A DNA stretch of 64,000 bases from Ascarosepion bandense (GCA_037127315.1 JBBBDQ010001269.1:2607001-2671000), one strand, 5' to 3'; positions 1 to 9,929 are shown, counted from the first letter of the stretch. Numbers and translations are program-made. The notes: generated by a model not told the origin, from the sequence alone.

Positions 1-184
1 ACCAAGGCTATAGAACCCAATCTGTCCTGTTATTTAACCCATAACTGGAAGGAAGAGACGGATTAATACCTTTCCCAAGGGTATTTGCGCGTAAGTGAAT
101 ACAATGGATTCAACTGGAATTCGAACTCGGCTCCCCGGTTTCTCGTTCCGAGTCGATATCCACTGTACCACAACGCACATACAC
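1..184 (-). mobile_element. SINE-A, tRNA-derived, cut by window edge
   Basis: This is the 5' part of a tRNA-derived SINE read on the minus strand. The B box (reverse complement of 117-127, GTTCGAATTCC) and the A box (reverse complement of 160-170, TGGTACAGTGG) have tRNA-like spacing, so it has the internal Pol III promoter of a SINE. The same sequence recurs near 19.2, 19.7, 24.3, 34.8, 47.2, 53.4, 62.3 and 63.4 kb. The 3' tail lies outside the window. It is not a tRNA gene: there is no acceptor stem. Confidence 0.85.
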
Positions 185-234
185 GAGTAAAAAAAAAAGC
201 TGTGGATGAACAGAGAAGCGAAATCATTCAAGAG

Positions 235-1075
235 AAGGTACGACCCAAACTTGAGGAAAAATAGAATATGCAAGTTGGCAGGACTAAGCCAGAAAGGTGA
301 ATCGACACGATGAAATAATTTCATACGACAGAAAATAAGCTGGTCGAAGATCTGGCACTCCGACTCTACTCGGATAAAATATCTTGTAAAATCCGTGTAT
401 GATGTGCTACGAAGTCCTGCAAACTTGTATACTTGGAGGATGAGTGAAATACGATCATGTTCACTCTGTGCCGGGAAAGGAACGCTTAAACATATTCTGT
501 GCACCTATGGTTGGAATTATTAGTGGGGACATGATCAGGTGCTTAAGAAATTTTCAAAAATGGTGGTTGCAGCAATCAATAGTTGTAATTGCAAGCCTGA
601 AATGAAGACAATGTATTTTGTCAAGGCTGGCGTAATCTCATCTTTTGTGCTTAAATCATCAACTTAAATACTCTTTTCTGTTCGTGACTAGTAACTGAGA
701 GTAGACCTTGCGAGCCAGTTGAAAATTCCAGAGCCGATGGTGACATCTTCTCTGCGCCAGGATTTAGTAATCTGGCCATGGATCTTCAGGCAGGTCATAA
801 TGCTCGAACTCCCGGTACCTTGGGAGGAGAATTTGGAGGAAGCCTTTAAAAGAAAACTTGAAAAAAAGGCATGTCTAACTAATGGCGGACAACCTGTCTT
901 TTAATTGAAGTCGTTGCCGTGGTTTTGCAGAAAGATCATTATTCAGAAATTTAAGTCGGATTGAAGTCAGTGGAATGAAAAAGAGAAAAGTCATTAGGAT
1001 TATTTCAGAATCTTCAAAGAAAGCATGCAAATGACTGTGGAATAAAAGATGGGATCCATGGTGATCTACAACAGA
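235..1075 (+). pseudogene. R2-like LINE C-terminal fragment (zinc knuckle plus REL endonuclease)
   Basis: Decayed retroelement ORF, readable only by switching frames. At about 440-510 it encodes a CCHC-like knuckle (CSLCAGKG, then TLKHILC). At 705-830 it encodes a PD-(D/E)xK-like segment (LRQDLVIW ... VIMLELPVPWEE), and at 910-1060 the conserved tail GCRGF ... LWNKRWDPW. This order, zinc knuckle then restriction-like endonuclease, is that of LINEs of the R2/REL-endo group, which nick their target with this domain. The reverse transcriptase is absent and stops and frameshifts break the frame, so it is not functional. The family assignment is from recalled motif order and has not been searched. 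Confidence 0.6.
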
Positions 1076-1607
1076 GATCGCTGTTTGAGAGGAGGCTCAA
1101 GGAAGAAAAAAAGGAAAGAAAAAAGAAGAGGGAAAGGAAAATAAAAGAGAGAGATGAAAAAGTTTATAATAACGTTTCTGATCATAATTCCTTTTTTTTC
1201 GTTTTTTTTTCTTTTTAGTAATTTTTCATAGGAGAAAATTACCTGTTGAAATCTTTTACCTGTTGTGTCTGGTGGAGATCATTAGGAATGTGTATCATCC
1301 CACGTGTTGTTCCAAAAAGGGAAAGACGAGAATTCAATTTGTTCTCTTTTTGTCTGGTCTTGGCTGAGGTGAAAGTGACGTACAGCGTTTCAGATTGCCT
1401 GCTTGCTATTTCTTGACCGGCAGTGTCAGTTATAAATCCGTTGTTGTGTTCTTGGCGATGACTAGATCCCCTGGTGAAATATTATTGTTCCAGTAGGGTG
1501 TCTTTGGTGAATAAGCATGATGTTGAAAGATCTAAAATTTGTCATGACCTATAGACATAACATCACTGATAAGGCGATCCTGCGCACTCTTATGAGTGTA
1601 TTCATGA
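1076..1607. other. no gene recognised; purine-rich tract
   Basis: A GA-rich tract at about 1083-1165 is followed by a T-rich run near 1190-1220 and unremarkable unique sequence. I see no coding or structural signal. Confidence 0.5.
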
Positions 1608-1985
1608 CAGATATACACGGTGTCCGTAAAGTCCGTGTGCACTTTGAAAAAATTATAACTTTATTTCTATTTGTGATAGAAATAATCTGTAAAAAATGAA
1701 TAATTCTTTACAACAAAATTTCAGAATCAATTTGATCCACTGCTTCAATTGAGGAAAAAATAAACCGTGTCCTTTGGTTGGCTGAACTGAAATCTACTAT
1801 TGCTGTATAAAGAAAGTTTAGAATTGAATACAATAAAGAACCATCTCATAAGAACATTACTGATAAATGGATGAAGAATTTTACAGAGACAGGCTCTGTC
1901 TATGACACGCCACAGTTTGGAAGGCCATGTATCAGAGACGAAATTGTTGCATCCATTTCAATAAAACCTTAAAAAATATAGAGTT
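1608..1985 (+). pseudogene. mariner-type transposase N-terminus (DUF4817-like HTH)
   Basis: A terminal-repeat-like start (ACGGTGTCCGTAAAGTCCG at 1619) is followed at about 1755-1970 by a degenerate frame reading roughly VLWLAELKS ... FRIEYNKEPSHKN ... KWMKNFTETGSV and TPQFGRPC. This is the helix-turn-helix pattern of DUF4817, found at the N-terminus of one mariner-related transposase group. It has a stop after the first helix and no catalytic domain. The transposase C-terminus at 43.5 kb may be from the same family. Confidence 0.55.
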
Positions 1986-2089
1986 ACTTCTTTTTAATCC
2001 TTTTTACAAATTATTTCTGTCGTAAATACTAATAAACTTATAAATTCCTTTAAATGCACATGAACTTAATGAACATCCTATATATATAT

Positions 2090-2504
2090 TGTTGTGGGAT
2101 CTCCCCTTTGTATATGATAATGGACTCGACTGAGTGTACATATACTCCTGCCATAGAGTGAATAGTTGCTGCCATAGGGATGAGTAGAGAGAGTATTCGT
2201 AGAGATGCATTACAGTTACCGGAAAGTACTGGAACTGATACGAGAGATACCTAACTTACCCAGAGAGTACCGCATCAGAAGTCAGAATAGCCCTGAGCTC
2301 CACTCAGCTAAAATAATATACACGGATATACTATTTCCAACGACTTAACTTCAAGACTTGTATATATTTATTTCTTACTAATAGTATTCCTGGATTTATT
2401 AACCTGCGTTCAAGTTTGTATATTACGTTCAATATAATCTACTTTTCTATCTCCATATCTGTTTTGTTGTTCATTATTTTGTGCGGATTCTTCATACGGA
2501 ATCC

Positions 2505-2510
<6 letters not shown>
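2090..2510. mobile_element. solo LTR inserted in a (TA)n tract
   Basis: A 421-bp segment begins TGTTGTGG and ends CCACAACA, a perfect 8-bp terminal inversion with the TG...CA ends of an LTR. It is flanked on both sides by TATAT, consistent with a 5-bp target duplication in the microsatellite. No internal coding region adjoins it, so it is a solo LTR. It shares the TGTTGTGG start with the LTRs at 10.6 and 12.9 kb but the body differs. Orientation is not assigned. Confidence 0.7.

Positions 2511-2556
<46 letters not shown>
2511..2556. repeat. (TA)n microsatellite
   Basis: Uninterrupted TA dinucleotides directly after the solo LTR; the LTR probably inserted into this tract. Confidence 0.95.
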
Positions 2557-2557
<1 letters not shown>

Positions 2558-2904
2558 CTTCCAAGTCGGATGAACTTACTCAGTTAAAGTGACAAATTCT
2601 TTGCATCAAACATATTAACGCTCTCTACCCCGATATCGAACTCTTTATGATAAAAAACCCCTGCTTACCAAGATGCATTTTTTCAGTAAAATACTGAAAA
2701 AAAACAACAATGGACTAAACATTAACACAACTCAACACAATTGAAGTTCGACGAGCAAAGAAAAATGTCTTTAGTCGATCACTTTCGCAGACACTTGACA
2801 TTTTCTTGTAATATCAAAACAACCAAAATCTGCAGCTACAACGACGAGGGACATCAAGAAATAAGATGAATTTTTCGGTATGAGAAATTCTAATACAGAA
2901 AGAA

Positions 2905-3608
2905 GCTTACATTTTTAAAACATAGTTTCCCGGCAGTGTCACACACTTTTCCCATCTGTGCACAAGCTTCCGTATTCACTCAGCGTAAAAAGTTTTGGAC
3001 TGATGTCTCAGCCAATCGCTCACAGCACTTTTGACTTCATCGCCACTTTCAAATTTCGTGCCTCTCGTGAACTCTTTCAAGGAACCAAACAGGTGAATGT
3101 CTAAAAGGGGCACGGTCTGGACTGTAAGGGGGATGAAGTTGCCGTTCCCAGCCCAGCTCATTGATGGTCTTCAACGTTTGGGCTGCTGTGTGAGGTCATG
3201 CAGCTGAACTTCGAGTAGGCAAAGTCACTATGGACAATTTAGTGTGCTGTCCCAACAGATAGGCTCAAGGCCCTTGCAATGTCACCCTTCTGTTACACAG
3301 CAATGAGGTACTTGCAATATCACCCATCTGTCAAACTGAATGAGGTCATTGACTGATTCGATCAACAAAAGAGACCTCACTTCTGTAGGCCTCCCAGACC
3401 TATATTCATCCTCAACACTGCTTCGTCTTTCTTTAAACAATTTAGTCCAATTGTAGACATGTTTTGGCTGAAACATGAGGCACCATGACATTCTCCTATG
3501 AATTTCAACTGTTTTGCACTTTGCAGCAACCAAAAACTTGATAACTGACCTCTGTTCAATCCTGGAGCATGCTTCTTGGTCGGCCACTTTTGTTACTCTC
3601 CAAAACAC
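2905..3608 (-). pseudogene. mariner/GVQW3-type transposase, internally deleted
   Basis: Minus-strand relic. Its N-terminus (3608-3370) reads IEQRSVIKFLVAAKCKTVEIH ... HVYNWTKLFKERRSSVEDE and SGRPTEV, the HTH_48 DNA-binding domain of mariner-type transposases. Its C-terminus (3160-2910) reads DIHLFGSLKEFTRG ... FYAE and WEKCVTLPGNY, the usual transposase end. The catalytic DDD/E core between them is mostly missing, and a short imperfect duplication (CTTGCAATRTCACCC twice at 3270-3335) sits at the junction. Frames shift, so no active enzyme is possible. The terminal repeat side leads into the tandem array at 3.7 kb. Confidence 0.75.
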
Positions 3609-3704
3609 GCAAAGTTTGTTTCAAACTGAAAAAAAATTAAAACACTTTTAAAAAAGAAGTAAAGAAATTTTTTTTAAAGTAAGCTTCTATCTGTATTAGA
3701 AATC

Positions 3705-3930
3705 TTTATATCGAAGAATTCACCTTATTTATTGAATAACCCTCGTAGAAGTCTTTTTTAGCGAAAAATTCACCTTATTTATTGAATGACCCTCATAGAA
3801 ATCATTACACCAAAAAATTAACTTTATTTATTGAATGACCCTCGTAGAAGTCTTTATACGAAAAATTCACCTTATTTATTGAATGACCCTCGTAGAAGTC
3901 CTTATACCGAAAAATTGACCTTATTTTATA
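3705..3930. repeat. tandem array of about 49 bp, ~4.6 copies, built from a mariner end
   Basis: CACCTTATTTATTGAAT recurs at 3721, 3771, 3820, 3868 and 3917 with small changes, each followed by GACCCTCRTAGAARTC. On the minus strand each unit reads GAGGGTCATTCAATAAATAA, a mariner-like terminal repeat. The array lies just beyond the 5' end of the minus-strand transposase relic. Confidence 0.85.
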
Positions 3931-4166
3931 CTTGTATTTGATTCCGGGCTTCCCATTGGCTGGTAAATAAAATTCGCGTATGCTCGCGAAAAGGAAATTT
4001 GATATTTGATTAATTTTTATTTTTCAACGGGAACATCTGCACGAATCCACCTGCGCGGTGATGATTTTTATTCATTCGCTTTCTGGTTGTTCTCGAGGAA
4101 ACTTCCGGTCTCGCTTTTGCTCGGTCGGAATCACCACACACCACAACGCACATCCGTCACTAAATG
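3931..4166. other. linker to the 5S-like sequence, unidentified
   Basis: More GC-balanced than its surroundings. The end (4130-4166) on the minus strand contains GGATGTGCGTTGTGG, which is the start of the SINE-A tRNA head, so the 5S-like sequence is joined to the tRNA module here. The rest is not recognised. Confidence 0.4.
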
Positions 4167-4282
4167 TTTACAGCACCTAGTATTCCCAAGTGCTCACCCA
4201 TCTAAGTACTGACCAAGCTGAACGTTGCTTAACTTCGGTGATCGAGAGAGAACCGGTGTATTCAACGTGATATGGCCGTAAG
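4167..4282 (-). pseudogene. 5S rRNA-like sequence (SINE head or pseudogene)
   Basis: Read on the minus strand, about 116 nt align from memory to animal 5S rRNA along the whole length, from GCTTACGGCCATATCACG to GGGAATACTAGGTGCTGTA. The internal Pol III control region is visible as TTAAGCAACG and GTCAGTACTTAGATGGG. It differs from a functional 5S at many sites and is joined downstream to SINE-A-type tRNA sequence, so I read it as the head of a composite SINE rather than a rRNA gene. Confidence 0.75.
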
Positions 4283-4787
4283 CCGAAACGGATGAAAAGA
4301 CACAAAAGAAGCAATTAATTGTTTAAACACTGTTGCCAGCAAAGACGAATGATCATTTATACAATTATACATAAATAATTTCTACTCATGCATCAACGAA
4401 CAAACACTAAACAATGCACTAAACCTAGGTAAACAATACCTAAAAATCCCCAAAGACCTTCATATTGTCGAACAGTGCAGAAGATCTATACTTATAACAG
4501 AACAACAAAAGATGGCTAAAAGACGCAACACTTACGACAACTCCCACAAAATATGAAATCACGCCAAACGCCATATAAATATGAGTAAAAAAGAGGGCAG
4601 CAAAATAAAAAAAGAGAAACAACAAAAACGTAAGCCCCGATGTGTGAAGACGTCATAAAATCTCTTCACAATACTTCGAAATCGGCATGAATCTGGTCAG
4701 TTAAATAAACAAATTCTTTGCATTACACCTATATATATAAATTAATTGTATTATCACACAAGCCGCACACACACACGCACACACACA
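4283..4787. other. no gene recognised
   Basis: AT-rich unique sequence with no coding or structural signal that I can identify. Confidence 0.4.
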
Positions 4788-4790
4788 AAG

Positions 4791-4876
<86 letters not shown>
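4788..4876. repeat. (CA)n followed by (TA)n
   Basis: About 30 CA units pass directly into about 13 TA units; the ORF through it is a microsatellite artefact. Confidence 0.95.
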
Positions 4877-4877
<1 letters not shown>

Positions 4878-4995
4878 GTATATCGAGGCAGCAAGTAATT
4901 TTCTAAACATACGCTGTTAAATATAAGAGACAATGAACGTAGAACGGCTCATGATTAAACATAATAGACATTCATTGTCTCTTATATTTAACAGC

Positions 4996-5030
<35 letters not shown>
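4877..5030. repeat. PLE terminal-repeat end folded into a hairpin, then (TA)n
   Basis: GTATATCGAGGCAGCAAG and a 27-nt arm ending in GAGACAATGAA (4911-4952) are followed by an inverted copy (4968-4998). The arms are the distal end of the HHR3/PLE terminal repeat seen at 18.0, 57.6 and 58.5 kb. (TA)n lies on both sides. Confidence 0.75.
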
Positions 5031-5031
<1 letters not shown>

Positions 5032-5447
5032 TTCAAGACAAACTGAAGTACAATCTCAGAGCAGTTAACATTGCAGTTGACTCCTTCGAATTATTTTCTT
5101 TAGATTGAATGAAATGGAGATCATCTTATCATCGTGGCGTTGCAGAATTAGATAGAATTGTCTCCAAGATCTTTAGGAACTGAAACCCAATCCTTCATGC
5201 CAGTTTCTCTATCTTTATTGCCGTGCAAGTGTTCAATTTATCGTTCGTTCTGCAAATCCAAGGATTGTTTCAAAGCTCCCACTCGCTGAAAAAAAACCAG
5301 AGTCCAAGTCTGAGCGAAAGACTTCTGATTGCCAAACAGATGTGAACAATATTAAGAGATTACCAACTCACACATACAGGACAAACCATTTAATATAAAA
5401 AGACAAAATTTCGATATTTGGGCAACTTAATAAACCAAAGAAAGTTA
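5031..5447. other. no gene recognised
   Basis: Unique-looking sequence; no motif identified. Confidence 0.4.
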
Positions 5448-5452
5448 TCATT

Positions 5453-5745
5453 TGTTATGTCGTGAGTAAGAATAAATAACTCAACAACAGGAATGGGTTA
5501 ATCGTTGTATTCCGTGAAAATAGTATTTACAAAGGTTATTAGTATCCAATACAAGAATAGAGGTTAATCCTCTCAACCGTCGTAAGACGTAGTATGAGCA
5601 ATGGGTACTTCCGGGTCGTGACCGGAAGTCTACGACTGACTTGTCGATCGGCTGCTCGGCACACATCTCGTCCGTAGATGCCACCATTACTTTACATAGT
5701 AATGGAATAGTCCATTATAGCAGAATGGGCGCGGGCGTCCCAACA
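5453..5745. mobile_element. solo LTR (293 bp) with 5-bp target duplication TCATT
   Basis: The segment starts TGTTATGTCGTG and ends GCGTCCCAACA (TG...CA; the reverse strand starts TGTTGGGACG and ends ACATAACA). TCATT at 5448-5452 is repeated exactly at 5746-5750. This is the classic footprint of an LTR retrotransposon reduced to one LTR by LTR-LTR recombination. No internal region adjoins it. Confidence 0.85.
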
Positions 5746-5750
5746 TCATT

Positions 5751-6436
5751 GTATAATGCTATGTAATCAAAGAAAATGTCGCTATATACAGAACACTTAA
5801 AGAAGGGGGGAAAACACCTTCATACCAAGAAAATCTCAAGAAGTAATAACAGCTCATGATACAGAGAAGCCAAAAATAAAAAATAAAATGACCCCCCAGC
5901 CTGTCAAAACTACAGGCAAACATCGACATAAAAGAGGTCAGAGCAATAAACTATATAAAAATAGCAGAAATAGACAGCACATTACTAACAAATATAAAAG
6001 ACACATGCCCTAAAGAAACTCAAATCTTCTTCTCAGAATTCTGAGAATCCAAATGCAAAAAAGAAGAGAAAACCTGGAACATTCTAGAAAAAAAATAACA
6101 TGAATGAAAACCCTACCAAATCAAGAGGAATCGGACAGTAAGAACACAAGAAACACAAAACAAATCCTTAAAGAAACGAAACCCTGCACAAAGCACATAT
6201 CCAGGAAACCAGTATGATGAGCAAAATAAAGGTAAGCATTTCAGAGCATACTACCACACACAAACACATCCACCCATGAGGTACACTCATCATGTCATGC
6301 TGAATGATACACTAAGAAACACACTTAACACCCAATTATTCCATAATAATACTTTTCATATTCCCACACAAACACATCGTATTCGTACCAGGCCACCCAC
6401 TAACGAACACACACAAAGAGCCACTATTATCATAAC
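5751..6436. other. A-rich region, no gene recognised
   Basis: Strongly A-rich on the plus strand, without a recognisable frame. It may be the eroded 5' part of the PLE that follows, but I see no motif to support that. Confidence 0.35.
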
Positions 6437-6539
6437 ACAAGCAAACACAACTACGAAATATTCCCCCCGAAACAAAACGGATGACATAGTGTCATCCGTT
6501 TTATTTCTGGGTAATATTTCGTAGTTGTGTTTGCTTGTC
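6437..6539. repeat. near-perfect 103-bp palindrome
   Basis: Arms 6437-6486 and 6490-6539 are inverted copies centred at 6488 (GGATGACA / TGTCATCC next to the centre, ACAAGCAAACACAAC / GTTGTGTTTGCTTGT at the ends). It lies just 5' of the PLE reverse transcriptase relic. Confidence 0.85.
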
Positions 6540-6839
6540 TTACTACAAAACCCACAATCGAAACGTACTCATCCACCCAAGATCACCCAAATATACCAAC
6601 ACCATATTTTCAAACCCAAACTTCTACTACCTAGAAATTTGAAAATATATAATTTCAAAACATATAAATAAAGGTACCTCACGAACTAGATAGCATTTTT
6701 AGAACATCCAATCCGAAAGAAAAGACTGGTTTAAAAAGACACAAAACCTATTATTGTTAATCTTTTACCTTGTATTTTAAAGTAGGAAATAAACCTTCTA
6801 AAGTTAGGTCTAAAATGCTGTCCCACACCAAAAGGTAAC

Positions 6840-8290
6840 ATTAATGACATAAAAACAATTTTAGAGAATTCGAACGAAAATTTAGACTTATAGAAATTTT
6901 ACACAACAACAATTGTGCCGATAGCTCGATAGTAAAAAAACAAATTTAAATATTTTCCAAATAAGAATAATGATTCAAATGAAATAAACATATTTTTTGA
7001 AAATCTCACAGACTTTCAAAACAATTGCAACATCCCTAAAATTCTCAAACACAATCAAAAACTAGCATTAGAATACGTTCGTGAGAACAATGACATAATA
7101 ATAAAAAAGCAGACAAGGGCATTGCTGTAGTCATTATGGATAGAGCTTACTACTAAACAAATATTCAAAATAGGCTAAGAAACGAAAATAACAACAGGTT
7201 AATCAACCATAATAAAGACGGAAACATCAAAAATTAAATTCTACTCTGCCCTACACACAGTAGAATACTAACAAAAAAAGAAAAGGATTTTCTTACAAGA
7301 TTTATATCGAAAACTAGCAATTTTATGGACTCCCGGATATACAGAAATTAAACACATTTAAAGCAGCTATCTAAAAACAAATATTTGAATATATTCACAC
7401 CTAAAACCCTAGTGATCTTAAATTCAGACCATTGAAGCATGGTCAGTCTGCCTCAAAAACAGACTGACAACGTAATATATAAAATATTATAAATGTACAC
7501 CACAAAAATAATAACTACATCAGAGATAACGTACTATTTCTAAGCTTCATACCACTAGACCCAGGTACACTCACAGTAACATTTGATGTGAATATCCGGT
7601 ACAGCAACATACCCCATAAACTAGGTAAACATGCCATTACATTTTGGATTCAAAAACATCCAGAATTACCTCTCACACGCTTTACAAAAAAACTATTATA
7701 CAGAGAATATAATTAATTTCAGACAACATTCCAATTTAACAATCAAAAGTATATTCAAACAACATGTACGACGATGGAGACAAAAATGGCACCAACATAT
7801 GTAACATTCACACAAGCTTATCTCGAGGAAAACCTATAAAACCAAATTGGACAAAAAATTATGTGAAAGAAATAAACACAGAATCAAATAAAACATGGAA
7901 AAGATACCAAGATGATTATTTTATTTTTTGGAGATCAACTTGAAGAAACATAAATAAATTACGCAAGCTACTTTAAAACTTACGCCCCAACATTAAGTTT
8001 TCACTAGAATAGAACTATAAGAAATTGCCATTGCTAATCCTACTCATAAAAACAAACAAAACGTTACATCATCACAAACATTTACCATAAACCCATAAGC
8101 ACCCAAAAATACCTTCATTTCAAGATTCACTACCCTAAAAGTTGTCTAAAATCCATCCCCAACTCTCTAGCACGAGAAATTTGCATAATAGTAGCTGACA
8201 AATTCCTTCGTAAAATACGCTTAGAGGAACTACGAAGAACACTACAAATAAGAGGATACGCCACTTATAAACATAATGATATACAGATAT
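6840..8290 (+). pseudogene. Penelope-like element reverse transcriptase, decayed
   Basis: Following frame changes, the plus strand encodes the PLE RT in order: KADKGIAVVIMDRAYY (7107), YIRDNVLFLSFIPLDPGT (about 7515), the motif A region TVTFDVNIRYSNIPHKLG (7573), AITFWIQKHPELPLTRF, FQFNN ... TMETKMAPTY, then KRYQDDYFIFW with the catalytic Asp pair at 7911-7916, and LRPNIKFSLE. Order and spacing are those of Penelope-like RTs, which share ancestry with telomerase. Stops and frameshifts are frequent, and no GIY-YIG domain follows. The HHR-bearing SINE-B dimer begins about 105 bp downstream on the same strand. Confidence 0.8.
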
Positions 8291-8394
8291 ATATTTGCTC
8301 TTTTTACTTTATTCTCTCAACATTTGGGCACTCTTGAAAAATGGGAGACTTTGAAATACAGTAGCTACTCTGGCAAATACGCATCGCACATTCA

Positions 8395-8630
8395 TTAATG
8401 AATTAGAGCACTCTGGCTATTGGGCGTTTATAATGATAATATACGCGCTAAAATTCTGCCTTCTTCCACCGACGACCATAGCTCAGAGGTAGAATCGCCG
8501 ACTGACGCCAGTTCGGTCGGGTTTCAATGCTGGGTTAAAAAGCAATCGGAGTCTAACCGTACTGATGAGCTGTGATACAGCGAAACACAGCTCTCTGAGG
8601 ATGACTATATATATATATATATATATATAT
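8395..8630 (+). mobile_element. SINE-B unit 1 with hammerhead ribozyme
   Basis: Order on the plus strand: leader AATGAATTAGAGCACTCTGG, hairpin around TAATGATAATATACGCGC (8423-8448), tRNA-like A box TAGCTCAGAGGTAGA and B box GGGTTTCAATGC, spacer, hammerhead (8550-8606), then (TA)n. The A and B boxes predict an internal Pol III promoter. Unit 2 follows head to tail with a 210-bp period. Confidence 0.85.
8550..8606 (+). ncRNA. hammerhead ribozyme, type I (SINE-B), stem III damaged
   Basis: Conserved core: CTGATGA at 8562-8568, stem II GCTGT-GAT-ACAGC at 8569-8581, GAAA at 8582-8585. Stem I pairs the AGTC end with GACT, and CCGTA with TGAGG (one mismatch). Stem III (ACA ... TCT) carries a mismatch relative to intact copies, so activity is doubtful. 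Confidence 0.75.
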
Positions 8631-8815
8631 TGAGCGCGTATAATGATAATATACGCGCTAAAATTCTGCCTTCTTCCACTGACGACCATAGCTCAGAGGT
8701 AGAATCACCGACTGACGCCAATTCGGTCGGGTTTCAATCCTGGGTTAAAAAGCAATCGGAGTCTAACCGTACTGATGAGCTGTGATACAGCGAAACACAT
8801 CTCTCTGCGGATGAT
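8631..8815 (+). mobile_element. SINE-B unit 2 (head-to-tail dimer partner)
   Basis: Nearly identical to unit 1 from hairpin GAGCGCGTATAATGA through A box TAGCTCAGAGGTAGA, B box GGGTTTCAATCC and hammerhead. The offset is exactly 210 bp (TAATGATAAT at 8431 and 8641). The leader is not repeated between units, and the copy stops inside stem I before any (TA)n tail. Confidence 0.85.
8760..8815 (+). ncRNA. hammerhead ribozyme, type I (SINE-B)
   Basis: Core CTGATGA, stem II GCTGT-GAT-ACAGC and GAAA are intact; stem I CCGTA/TGCGG is fully paired (with one G-U). Stem III ACA ... TCT has the same mismatch as unit 1, so cleavage may be weak. Confidence 0.75.
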
Positions 8816-8947
8816 ATTCAGTGTAGATATAGAAGAATTCAAAGGAGTATTCTGTACATGAAGTGGTAGGATAACTCTCTATCGAGAGCTCTAACTAAAT
8901 GTTTATATGTAGAGCAAATATATGTAAATATTAAGACAGACACATTA

Positions 8948-9072
8948 TACCATGGTTAAGCGGGTGTAGAAGCCTATTTCAGGCGAACCATCGTCAGCTT
9001 ACGTCTTTATTGTACGGAAGATTTCATGGTTCGACTGAAATAGGTCTATACTTCCGCTTAACCATGGAATCA
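8948..9072. repeat. palindromic PLE-like terminus
   Basis: Arms beginning CCATGGTTAAGCGG (8951) and ending CCGCTTAACCATGG (about 9052-9065) are inverted copies, continuing inward to CCTATTTCAG / CTGAAATAGG. The inner minus strand contains CTGACGA-T-GGTTCGCC-T-GAAA, a hammerhead-like core with a very short stem II. Activity is not claimed. Confidence 0.65.
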
Positions 9073-9129
9073 CGTGACCGTCTTAATTTTTGCATATATA
9101 CTAGAGACTAGTTTTATGAAACAAAAACT

Positions 9130-9505
9130 ACAACATTTATAAATTTTGCGTTTAATCTCCTTCAAAGTAGTCATCTTCTGAAAGCATACGCTTTATCCAA
9201 CGTCGTTTCCATTGATGGAAGAATTGCCGGAATTGCTTTTTGGATATAACGAGCATCTACTTCAATGCATTCTTTTAGATTTCCTCGATGTCTTGAAATT
9301 AAATTTCTGCCAAGTAGACTTCGATATTTGAAGCTAAAAATGACGCAAGGGTCAAGGGACAAGATCTGGGGAATATATACTGGCTGTCACACCTGGGTAA
9401 CCCTATCGTCGGCCAAAATCGGCTGCACTCGCCATGATCACCGAAGCAATCTGTGTGGCATGGTGCGACAGTCGCACTCTACATACTTTTCTTCCATGCT
9501 CTGAT
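9130..9505 (-). pseudogene. mariner-type transposase C-terminus
   Basis: The minus strand, with frameshifts, reads SHHATQIASVIM, then a segment ending SLDPCVIFSFKYRSLLG, RNLISRHRGNLKECIEVDA, KAIPAILPS and FRR ... NAKF. This matches the usual order of mariner-family C-termini (the PD..PCDFFLFPKLK segment, the helical ECI..A..AIP segment, then the terminal YF..D). Stops are present and the N-terminus is absent. Confidence 0.6.
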
Positions 9506-9604
9506 AGAGACAGGTTGAGGTGACTATGCTATAGATTTTACTGTATGCGTCACGTAGTTTAATGTTAGTTTGTACTAAGCGGTTTCACTCATCCTACCTA
9601 AAGC

Positions 9605-9624
9605 CGATTATATCTATCTATCTA

Positions 9625-9685
<61 letters not shown>
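9605..9685. repeat. (TATC)n then (TA)n microsatellite
   Basis: Short TATC run followed by about 35 TA units, directly flanking the HHR2 palindrome. Confidence 0.95.
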
Positions 9686-9687
<2 letters not shown>

Positions 9688-9929
9688 CATTTGTAAACGA
9701 GTTATTGCGCGACCTAGGTTTCTAACATGAGTGGTGTCTTCAAGCAATTTGCAATAACAATAATACTTATTGCAAATAGCCTGAAGACAGCACGTATGGT
9801 AGAAACCTAGGTCGCGTAATAAAACGCTTACAAGTGGAAAATATTCAAAAGTTCTACAATATAATTGTATTGAACAATTTTTAATACAAATGTGCACTGG
9901 TCCAATCTTATTATGAACAGAAACTAAGT

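Noticed and set aside
4167..4282. Functional 5S rRNA gene
   Set aside because: Full length but with many differences, and fused to SINE-A tRNA sequence as in three other eroded copies.
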